Shown here piece by piece: positions 1-5,920 of a DNA stretch of 8,201 bases; positions within the stretch are counted from its first letter, which is position 1; the number at the start of each line of letters is the position of its first letter. A program made the translations under genes and the position numbers. This DNA is from Chloroflexota bacterium. GTDB taxonomy: Bacteria; Chloroflexota; Limnocylindria; Limnocylindrales; CSP1-4. Under the pieces are notes generated by a model. It ran no database searches, was not told the DNA's origin, and saw only the letters and a list, made by a program, of their open reading frames with translations. Location: the NCBI GenBank assembly GCA_013698385.1, contig JACCVB010000199.1, forward strand, positions 1 to 8,201, given 5' to 3'.

Positions 1-467
1 CCTTCTACGCCCGCCAGGACACCCGCACGCCGGTCCTTGCGGCGGTCCTCGCCGTCGTCGTGAACACGACCCTGGGGATCGTGCTGGCCCGGCCGCTGGG
101 ACTGCCGGGTCTCGGCCTGGCCATCGCGGTGGCCGCATGGGTGGAGACCGCGGTCCTGTTCGTCCTCCTGGTGCGACGGGTCCCGGGACTGGCCCTGCGA
201 CCGGTCGCCAGCCTGGCCGCGCGGGCGCTGCTCGTTGCTGTCGTGGCCTCGCTGGCCGCGGCCGTCCTGTCCGGCGCGCTCGACGGAGTGCTTGGCGGCG
301 GGCTCGGCGGTCCGATCCCCAGGGTCATGCTGCTCGCCCGGATGGTCGTCGTCACCGTGGCCTGGGCGCTCGTGGCTGGGGCGATGGCGCTCGTGTTGCG
401 GATCGACGAGATGGGCTCTATCGTCGGGCTCATGATCGACGCGTGCCGCCGGCCCCGCCGGTCGTGA
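1..467 (+). CDS. murJ: Lipid II flippase MurJ, C-terminal part (5' end outside window)
   Basis: This is the last 154 codons of a MurJ/MviN-family integral membrane protein, which flips lipid II from the inner to the outer face of the cytoplasmic membrane. The reading frame is open from base 3, so the gene starts outside the window. The first visible residues are FYARQDTRTPV, matching the conserved 'FYAxxDTxTPV' stretch between late helices of MurJ. About four hydrophobic segments follow (roughly visible residues 10-30, 33-57, 66-92 and 104-128), as expected for helices 11-14 of the 14-helix family, then a short basic tail ending CRRPRRS. An internal GTG at 60 could be mistaken for a start, but the family match continues upstream of it. 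The stop TGA (465-467) overlaps the GTG of the next gene. Identification as MurJ is confident; a related MOP-superfamily flippase is the only real alternative. Confidence 0.88.
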   Translation, partial: FYARQDTRTPVLAAVLAVVVNTTLGIVLARPLGLPGLGLAIAVAAWVETAVLFVLLVRRVPGLALRPVASLAARALLVAVVASLAAAVLSGALDGVLGGGLGGPIPRVMLLARMVVVTVAWALVAGAMALVLRIDEMGSIVGLMIDACRRPRRS

Positions 468-1513
468 CGGCGGCATGGGACGCGTTCGTCGAGTCGAGCG
501 ATCCCGGCTCCTACCTTCAACTCTCCGGCTGGTCCCGGGTCAAGGCGGTCAATGGCTGGTCCGTCCAGCGGCTGCTCGTCAACGACGCGCACGGGCCCCG
601 CATCGGAACACAGATCCTCATCCGGCGACCGCGACCGCTGCCCTGGGGCTTCGCGTATGCCCCACGCGGCCCCGTTGCGCGGGGGTGGACCGGGTCGACG
701 CTGGCCTCGCTGACGGACGAGATCCGGCGTACGTTGCCGCAGCGGTCGGGCCGGGTCTCGCACGTTCGGATCGACCCCGAGGTCGAAGTCGACGGACCGC
801 TTGATCCCGAGGGATCGCTGCGCCGAGCCCTGGCCGACCTCGGCTGGCGACCCGCTCCGCCGATCCAGCCCGCGTCCACGCGGATGATCGATCTCAGGCC
901 GGACGAGGACGCGCTCTATGGCGCGTTGCGGAAGAAATGGCGGCAGTACGTCAACAAGGCCCGGACGGCCGGGGTCACCGTCGTCGATGCCGAAGGGGAC
1001 CGCCTGGGCGAGTTCTACCGGATCTATCGCGAGACTGCGGATCGGGCCGGGTTCCTCATCCGGACCGAGAGCGCCTACCGCGATGTCTGGGAAGCCTACC
1101 GACCGGATGGCCGGGCCCGGCTGCTGTTCGCCCAGACCGCCGACGGCGAGCCCGTCGCGACGCTCTTTCTGGTCAGGGCGGGCACGAGGGTCGTGGAACC
1201 GTACGGGGGCATGACCCAGATGGGTGCCGAGACCCGGGCCAACTACCTGCTCAAGTGGGAAGCCATCCGCAGTTCGCGAGAACAGGGCGCGACGAGCTAC
1301 GACCTGTGGGGTCTTGCGACGGGCGGGATCGCCCACTTCAAGACCGGATTCGGTGGTCGCGAGGTTCGCTATATCGGTGCCTGGGACCTTACCCTCGATG
1401 CGCTCGGGCGAGCGGCCTACGAGAACGCCGTGGCGGCCCGGACGTGGTGGGCGCGACGTCGCCACGGACTGGCCGGAGGCGCGACCGCCGCGGCCTTCGG
1501 AGGCGGGGAATGA
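464..1513 (+). CDS. FemAB-family peptidoglycan aminoacyltransferase, copy 1
   Basis: A 349-residue protein of the FemA/FemB/FemX family. Members use aminoacyl-tRNA in the cytoplasm to attach amino acids to the diamino residue of a peptidoglycan precursor, as UDP-MurNAc-pentapeptide or lipid II. The length is usual for the family. Visible hallmarks are an N-terminal 'SYLQLSGWSRVKAVNGW' segment, the basic helix KKWRQYVNKARTAGV (157-171), ETADRAGF (190-197), and the C-terminal stretch YDLWGLATGGIAHFKTGFGG (279-298) followed by YIGAWDL. The last is the typical FemAB 'YDxWG...FKxGFGG' signature of the second GNAT-like subdomain. The start chosen is GTG 464, whose last bases form the TGA stop of murJ (GTGA), implying translational coupling. 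A GTG at 443 would add seven mostly Pro/Ala residues. The stop overlaps the next gene by 4 bases. Which amino acid is added cannot be read from sequence. Confidence 0.85.
   Translation: MTAAWDAFVESSDPGSYLQLSGWSRVKAVNGWSVQRLLVNDAHGPRIGTQILIRRPRPLPWGFAYAPRGPVARGWTGSTLASLTDEIRRTLPQRSGRVSHVRIDPEVEVDGPLDPEGSLRRALADLGWRPAPPIQPASTRMIDLRPDEDALYGALRKKWRQYVNKARTAGVTVVDAEGDRLGEFYRIYRETADRAGFLIRTESAYRDVWEAYRPDGRARLLFAQTADGEPVATLFLVRAGTRVVEPYGGMTQMGAETRANYLLKWEAIRSSREQGATSYDLWGLATGGIAHFKTGFGGREVRYIGAWDLTLDALGRAAYENAVAARTWWARRRHGLAGGATAAAFGGGE
1499..1503 (+). promoter_or_regulatory. Shine-Dalgarno GGAGG for the second femAB gene
   Basis: A full GGAGG lies inside the last codons of the first femAB gene, six bases before the ATG at 1510. 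It fixes the start of the second femAB gene at the ATGA overlap and supports efficient re-initiation there. The overlaps starting the first femAB gene and murE have no comparable ribosome binding site, so those two may depend more on coupling. Confidence 0.6.
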
Positions 1514-2628
1514 CCGTCCGCCTCGCCACCCCGGAAGAACTCGCCGACTGGGATTCCCGCACGGTCGATCCGCCAGGTGGCCACGTCTACCAGTCGCTGG
1601 CCTGGGCCGAGCATCGATCGCGTTCCGGCTGGGACGCCGTGCACTTGATCGACGACGCCGATGGCGCAGCCGCGCTCGCCCTGACCCGACCGTGGCCCTG
1701 GATCGGCGGTTCGAGCGCCTATCTGCCGCGAGGACCGGTCGCGGCCGGCGCCACACCCGAGCGCCTCGCCGAGCGCGTGGCCGCGATGACCGACTGGCTG
1801 GCCAGCCACGGAGCGGACGTCGTCGCCACGGACGCGGAGGTCGAAGCCGAGACCGGCTACGGAACGCTGCTCCGGGCGCGCGGCTTTCACGCCATCCCGG
1901 AGATCCAGCCATCACGCCACCGGATCTCCCAGCCGCTCCCGGCCGATGCGGACGAGGAGACGGTCCGCGCCGCGATCGGCAAGTCGACCCGCCAGCGGAT
2001 CAAGGCGGCGGAGAAGACCGACCTGCAGGTCGCCCGTCATGACACGGCGGGCTGGTCCGGCGAGGATGGTCCGGACGCCGGCGACGACGCCCGGCCGTTC
2101 GCACCTCCAGCCCGCCCGATCGATGAGGCACTCGACGCGTTCTACACGCTGCTCGAAGGGACCGGCGATCGACGTGGCTTCCGGTTCGGACCGCGCGCCG
2201 CCTTCGTGCCGTGGTGGCGACTCGCCCATGACGCGGGCCATCTCGTCTACCTCGAGGCACATGAGGCCGCAGCGCTCATCGGCGGACTCATCCTGTACCG
2301 CCACGGCGATCGACTCTCGACGGTCCATTCCGCCGATGCCCCGAGTGCCCGCCAGGAGCACCCGGGGGCCATGCACCTGCTCCGCTGGCGGGCCATCCAG
2401 CTCGCCCTGCGCGAGGGACGGCGCGAGATGGACCTGGGCGGAGTGGACATCGGCCCGGACCATCGGGAGCCCGGCGAGGGTGACCCGATGGCGGGGCTGT
2501 ACGAGCACAAGCGCTCGTTCGGGGCGAGTTGGGTGGAGATGAGCGGAGCGCACGAACGGGTCATCCGGCCGTGGCGGGGCCGGGTCGGTCGGGTCAGCGC
2601 GCGATTGGCCCGGCTGCTCCCGCGATGA
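1510..2628 (+). CDS. FemAB-family peptidoglycan aminoacyltransferase, copy 2
   Basis: A 372-residue paralogue of the preceding gene, with the same layout: 'HVYQSLAWAEHRSRSGW' near the N terminus (25-41), a basic helix STRQRIKAAEKTDLQV (159-174), GTGDRRGF (217-224), and the C-terminal element EMDLGGVD...GLYEHKRSFGASWVE (306-343), equivalent to the FemAB 'D-G ... FK-GFGG' signature. By family it transfers an amino acid from aminoacyl-tRNA to the growing branch of a peptidoglycan precursor. A Gly/Asp/Pro-rich stretch at 177-204, absent from copy 1, lies just after the basic helix and separates it from the rest of the acceptor-side domain. The ATG at 1510 has a GGAGG six bases upstream and overlaps the previous stop (ATGA). 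The stop likewise overlaps the murE start. Sequence similarity between the two copies is low outside the motifs, so this is an old duplication with probable division of labour, as in FemA/FemB pairs. Amino-acid specificity is unknown. Confidence 0.82.
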   Translation: MTVRLATPEELADWDSRTVDPPGGHVYQSLAWAEHRSRSGWDAVHLIDDADGAAALALTRPWPWIGGSSAYLPRGPVAAGATPERLAERVAAMTDWLASHGADVVATDAEVEAETGYGTLLRARGFHAIPEIQPSRHRISQPLPADADEETVRAAIGKSTRQRIKAAEKTDLQVARHDTAGWSGEDGPDAGDDARPFAPPARPIDEALDAFYTLLEGTGDRRGFRFGPRAAFVPWWRLAHDAGHLVYLEAHEAAALIGGLILYRHGDRLSTVHSADAPSARQEHPGAMHLLRWRAIQLALREGRREMDLGGVDIGPDHREPGEGDPMAGLYEHKRSFGASWVEMSGAHERVIRPWRGRVGRVSARLARLLPR

Positions 2629-4205
2629 CCGGCGCTCGTCCGCTCGGAGGCCTCATCGACCGGCTGAGCGCTGAAGGCCGGTTGCGGGGTACGCGCCTGG
2701 ACGGTCGTCCGGTCGGCGCCGCGGCCCTCACCGGCATCGCCGTCCGCGGCGTGACCCACGACTCGCGCGCGGTCGTGCCCGGAGGCCTGTTCGTGGCGAT
2801 CCCCGGGGCTCGCGCTGACGGGCACGATTTCGCGGCCGCGGCGATCGGCCGGGGAGCAGCCGGGCTGATCGTCGAGCGACCGCTGCCGGACCTGGCGATC
2901 CCCCAGGTCGTCGTGGACGCGACCCGTCCGGCCCTCGCCAGCGCCGCTGCCTGGTGGTTCGGTGACCCATCCGCGGAGCTGACCGTGGTCGGCATCACCG
3001 GGACGGACGGCAAGACGACGACGTCGTACCTGGCGGTGGCGGCGCTCGAGGCGGCGGGCCACCCGACGGGCATGCTGGGCACGATCGCCACCAGGGTGGG
3101 CGGGCGAACCACGGATCACGACGAGCACGCGACGACCCCGGAGGCTCCCGAACTCCAGGCCGAATTGCGAGCGATGGCGGACGGCGGCGACGAGGTCGCG
3201 GTCATCGAGACGACGTCCCATGGCCTGGCCCTGGAACGCGTCGGGTCGATCCAATACGACATCGCGGTCCTGACCAACGTGACCCATGAGCACCTCGAGC
3301 TGCACGGCACGTGGGAGGCATATCGGGACGCCAAGCTGTCGCTCTTCCAGCGTCTTCGCGCGGCGGATCCGAAGCGGACGACGCTCGCCGTGCAGCCCGC
3401 CGCGATCGTCAACCTGGACGACCCCTCGGCGGGCCGGTTCATCGGCGTCGCCCGTGACGCTCGAGCGCGCGTCGTGACCTACGGGACGCAGCCGGCGGCG
3501 GACGTCCATGCCAACCACATCGCGGAGAGCGCGACGGGGGTCCGGGTCGACGTCGTCGCCCCATCGGGCGCTTCCCGACTGGAGCTCAAGCTGCCCGGGC
3601 GGTTCAACGCCCTCAACGCGCTCGCCGTGGTCGCCCTCGGGGAGGCGTTGGCGCTTGACCCTGTGGCCGTGCGTGACGGCCTGGCCGGCCTCGAACGCGT
3701 GCCCGGCCGGATGGAACGAGTCGCTGCCGGACAGCCCTTCGAGGTCATCGTGGACTTCGCCCACAGCCCGGTCTCGCTCGGGACGGTGCTCGATCTCCTT
3801 GCCCCCCAGGCGGCGGCACGCGGTGGCGGGATCATCGCCGTCTTTGGTTCGGCGGGCGAGCGGGACACGGCCAAGCGCCCGCTGATGGGCCGGATCGCGG
3901 GCGAGCGCTGCCGGCTCGTCGTGCTGGCCGATGAGGACCCCCGCGCCGAGGATCGCGAGGCCATCCTCGACGAGATCGCCCGTGGCGCCGAATCGAGCGG
4001 TCGGCGACGTGGCCACGACCTGCTGCTCATCGCGGATCGACGCGCCGCGATCGAAGCCGCCATCGAGGCCGCACGGCCCGGGGACGTCGTGCTGCTTGCC
4101 GGCAAGGGTCACGAACGCTCGATCGCCGGTCCGGACGGGGACGAGCCATGGGACGAGCGGGCGACCGCGCTGGCCGTCCTGGCCGGCCTCGGGTACTCCG
4201 GTTGA
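2625..4205 (+). CDS. murE: MurE-type UDP-MurNAc-dipeptide:diamino-acid ligase
   Basis: A 526-residue Mur ligase, slightly longer than typical MurE. MurE enzymes use ATP in the cytoplasm to add the third (diamino) residue to UDP-MurNAc-L-Ala-D-Glu. Seen in order: THDSR (44-48) and FVAIPG...DGHDF (56-69) of the N-terminal UDP-binding domain; the P-loop GITGTDGKTTT (123-133); TTPE (170-173); ETTSHGLALERV (195-206); NVTHEHLELHGTWEAYRDAK (218-237), with K237 at the carbamylated-lysine position; GRFNALNALAV (325-335); the C-terminal domain with VDFAHSP (376-382), FGSAGERD...KRPLMG (407-422), DEDPR (436-440) and GKGHE (493-497). Several motifs are variant: D for N in the P-loop, THEH for TRDH, and EDPR for DNPR, which in DAP enzymes contacts the added amino acid. 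The added residue (DAP, Lys or Orn) is therefore uncertain. The ATG overlaps the previous stop (ATGA) and no clear Shine-Dalgarno is seen, so translation is probably coupled. Confidence 0.88.
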   Translation: MTGARPLGGLIDRLSAEGRLRGTRLDGRPVGAAALTGIAVRGVTHDSRAVVPGGLFVAIPGARADGHDFAAAAIGRGAAGLIVERPLPDLAIPQVVVDATRPALASAAAWWFGDPSAELTVVGITGTDGKTTTSYLAVAALEAAGHPTGMLGTIATRVGGRTTDHDEHATTPEAPELQAELRAMADGGDEVAVIETTSHGLALERVGSIQYDIAVLTNVTHEHLELHGTWEAYRDAKLSLFQRLRAADPKRTTLAVQPAAIVNLDDPSAGRFIGVARDARARVVTYGTQPAADVHANHIAESATGVRVDVVAPSGASRLELKLPGRFNALNALAVVALGEALALDPVAVRDGLAGLERVPGRMERVAAGQPFEVIVDFAHSPVSLGTVLDLLAPQAAARGGGIIAVFGSAGERDTAKRPLMGRIAGERCRLVVLADEDPRAEDREAILDEIARGAESSGRRRGHDLLLIADRRAAIEAAIEAARPGDVVLLAGKGHERSIAGPDGDEPWDERATALAVLAGLGYSG

Positions 4206-4249
4206 CCCGGACGACCGCCCCATCGACGGGGACGACCCCGGGCCACACC

Positions 4250-5860
4250 ATGGTCGGCATGTCCATCCGATCCGTCCTCGCTGCGATCGCGCTCGCCAGC
4301 CTGACCCTCCTGCCCGGTGGCGGCGCCACCGCCCGCGCCGCCGAGCCCGAGTTCCCGCCCGGCGAGACCGGCTTCCACACGTATACCGAGATGTCGGCGG
4401 AGGTCGCCACCGTCGCGGCCGCGTATCCGGACATCGTCCGGCGGTTCTCCATCGGCAAGAGCTACGAGGGCCGGGATCTCTGGGCGGTCAAGATCTCTGA
4501 CCGTGTGGCGACCGACGAGGCCGAGCCCGAAGTCGTCTTCGATGGGCTGCACCACGCGGACGAGGGGATGGGTCTCGAGATGACCCTTGCGATCCTGCAC
4601 TGGTTGACCGACGGCTACGGGAACGATCAGCGGATCACGAACATCGTGAACGGTCGCGAGATCTTCATCGTGTTCGCCCTCAACCCCGATGGCGCGACGT
4701 ACGACATCGCGGGCACGGGCGACTATCGATACTGGCGCAAGAACCGCCAGCCCACGCCCGGCTCGAGCGCCATCGGCACGGATCTCAACCGCAACTACGA
4801 CTACCGCTGGGGCTGCTGCGGCGGCTCGAGCGCCAGTCCGTCGAGCAACCGGTTCCGTGGGCCCAGCGCCTTCTCCGCACCGGAGTCAAGCGCGTTCGCG
4901 GACTTCGTACGCAGCCGGGTCGTCGGCGGGCGCCAGCAGATCCGCGCCTCCGTCAGCTTCCACACGACCGGCCGGCTGGTCATGTATCCCTACGGCTACA
5001 CGCTCACGGATATCCCCATGGACATGACTCGCGACGATCACGCCGCCTTCGTGTCCCTGGCCGACCGGATGGCCGCCCGGAACGGCTACCGCGCGATCCA
5101 GGCGAGCGACCTGTACATCTCGGCCGGGACGTCGCGCGACTGGCTGTACGGCCGGTACCGGATCTTCTCCTTCACCATCGAGCTGTCGCCGGACAGCCCG
5201 GCCTACCCCAGCGACGGATCCATCGCGTCCGAGACCGGTCGCAACAAGACCGCCGTCCTGGACCTGCTCGAACAGGCGGCCTGCCCGTACGGTCCGATCG
5301 GCAAGGCGACCAGTCGCTGTGGCGCCTTCGATGACGACCTCGAGGTCGCCCGTGGCTGGCAGGTGGATGCCGATGGCACGGACACCGCGACCGGTGGCCG
5401 CTGGAGTCGAAGCAACCCGGCCGCGACGTCCTTGAATGGGCCCAAGCAGCTGGGCACGACACCCTCGGGCATCCGGGCGTATGTCACGGGGGCCAGCGCC
5501 GGAGCGAGCGCCGGCAGCAACGACCTGGACGGCGGCACGACGACGACCCGCAGCCCGTTGATCCGGTTGCCGGCCGGGACCGGTCAACGGCTCACCTTCC
5601 GCTACGCCTTCGCCCACAGTGCGGCGTCGTCCAACGCCGACTGGTTGCGCGTCGAGGTCGTTGCCGCGGACGGCACGGCCACCAACGTCTTCGAAGTCCG
5701 CGGCGCGGCCGTGGATCGCGATGCGGCCTGGCTGAGCGGATCCGCCCTTATGGACCGCTGGGCGGGCAGCACGATCCGGATCCGGCTGTCTGCCCGGGAC
5801 GGCGCGAACGGCAACCTGCTCGAAGCGGCGGTCGACGACATCCGGATCACGCGCCACTGA
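4250..5860 (+). CDS. Secreted M14 zinc carboxypeptidase with C-terminal beta-sandwich domain
   Basis: A 536-residue exported metallocarboxypeptidase of family M14 (carboxypeptidase A type), removing single C-terminal residues outside the cytoplasm. Residues 1-30 form a signal peptide (SVLAAIALASLTLL core, likely cleavage after ARA). No inhibitory propeptide is evident. Catalytic residues by alignment to bovine carboxypeptidase A: zinc ligands H102, E105 (HADE) and H238 (SFH); substrate-binding R163 (WRKNR), N180 and R181 (DLNRNY); Y289; general base E311 (FTIEL). All are present. The S1' specificity position (255 in bovine numbering) is R296, in SAGTSRDW. Residues about 358-536 form a second domain (FDDDLE...GGRWSRSNP...NDLDGGTTTTRSP...), resembling the beta-sandwich modules of many secreted bacterial hydrolases. 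ATG 4250 was chosen because it precedes the signal peptide directly; ATG 4259 or a TTG at 4202 overlapping the murE stop are alternatives. No good Shine-Dalgarno is seen. The 44-base gap to murE allows cotranscription. The physiological substrate is unknown. Confidence 0.88.
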   Translation: MVGMSIRSVLAAIALASLTLLPGGGATARAAEPEFPPGETGFHTYTEMSAEVATVAAAYPDIVRRFSIGKSYEGRDLWAVKISDRVATDEAEPEVVFDGLHHADEGMGLEMTLAILHWLTDGYGNDQRITNIVNGREIFIVFALNPDGATYDIAGTGDYRYWRKNRQPTPGSSAIGTDLNRNYDYRWGCCGGSSASPSSNRFRGPSAFSAPESSAFADFVRSRVVGGRQQIRASVSFHTTGRLVMYPYGYTLTDIPMDMTRDDHAAFVSLADRMAARNGYRAIQASDLYISAGTSRDWLYGRYRIFSFTIELSPDSPAYPSDGSIASETGRNKTAVLDLLEQAACPYGPIGKATSRCGAFDDDLEVARGWQVDADGTDTATGGRWSRSNPAATSLNGPKQLGTTPSGIRAYVTGASAGASAGSNDLDGGTTTTRSPLIRLPAGTGQRLTFRYAFAHSAASSNADWLRVEVVAADGTATNVFEVRGAAVDRDAAWLSGSALMDRWAGSTIRIRLSARDGANGNLLEAAVDDIRITRH

Positions 5861-5869
5861 GAACGGGCG

Positions 5870-5901
5870 CCCCTGAGCACAGGTGTCCCTGAGCTCAGGG
5901 G
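5870..5901 (+). terminator. Near-perfect 32-nt stem-loop between the carboxypeptidase and rel genes
   Basis: CCCCTGAGC (5870-5878) pairs fully with GCTCAGGGG (5893-5901). Inside it CAGG (5880-5883) pairs with CCTG (5888-5891) around a TGTC loop, leaving one A-A mismatch (5879/5892). This gives 13 base pairs starting ten bases after the carboxypeptidase stop. It could end the upstream transcript, but no T-tract follows (the next bases are ACGGAGGGGG), so it is not a canonical intrinsic terminator. It ends three bases before the rel Shine-Dalgarno, so it could equally be a leader structure acting on rel translation or a protein-binding inverted repeat. The structure is plain in the sequence; its role is inferred. 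Confidence 0.45.
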
Positions 5902-5903
5902 AC

Positions 5904-5920
5904 GGAGGGGGCTATCCTTG
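5904..5920 (+). promoter_or_regulatory. Shine-Dalgarno and TTG start region of rel, with a -10-like TATCCT
   Basis: GGAGGGGG (5904-5911) is the strongest ribosome binding site in the window. GGAGG ends nine bases before TTG 5918, the usual distance, but eighteen bases before ATG 5927. This favours the TTG. The same stretch contains TATCCT (5913-5918), which resembles a -10 box placed so that transcription could begin at about 5925-5927 and give a leaderless message from the ATG. No convincing -35 box is present (TGAGCT at 5890-5895 is poor). The two readings are mutually exclusive for a given transcript. Confidence 0.45.

Noticed and set aside
475..804. ATG-started frame of 109 codons beginning just after the murJ stop
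   Set aside because: It is out of frame with the FemAB motifs, which run through the overlapping GTG-started frame; its product is Arg/Pro-rich with no motif.
937..1509. In-frame extension of the second femAB gene back to 937, suggesting a fusion
   Set aside because: Translation upstream of 1510 is Arg/Gly/Pro-rich shadow of copy 1, and ATG 1510 has a GGAGG six bases before it and the family N terminus directly after.
5..1915. 636-codon open frame on the minus strand
   Set aside because: It lies antisense to murJ and both femAB genes, is dominated by Arg/Pro/Ala/Gly low-complexity sequence, and shows no family motif. Long antisense frames are expected in GC-rich coding DNA.
2247..4223. 658-codon open frame on the minus strand
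   Set aside because: It mirrors murE and the end of the second femAB gene, with no recognisable domain; the + strand carries clear Mur ligase motifs.
4206..4242. Possible hairpin after murE (CCCC 4218-4221 with GGGG 4228-4231; CCCGG 4206-4210 with CCGGG 4238-4242)
   Set aside because: Short stems with a large unpaired interior, alternative pairings of equal length, and no T-tract; such pairs arise easily in GC-rich DNA.
5498..5523. Repeated GCCAGCGCCGGAGCGAGCGCCGG-like stretch in the carboxypeptidase gene
   Set aside because: It encodes a short Ala/Ser/Gly linker-like turn (ASAGASAG) and does not extend into a tandem array; no sign of a mobile or regulatory repeat.
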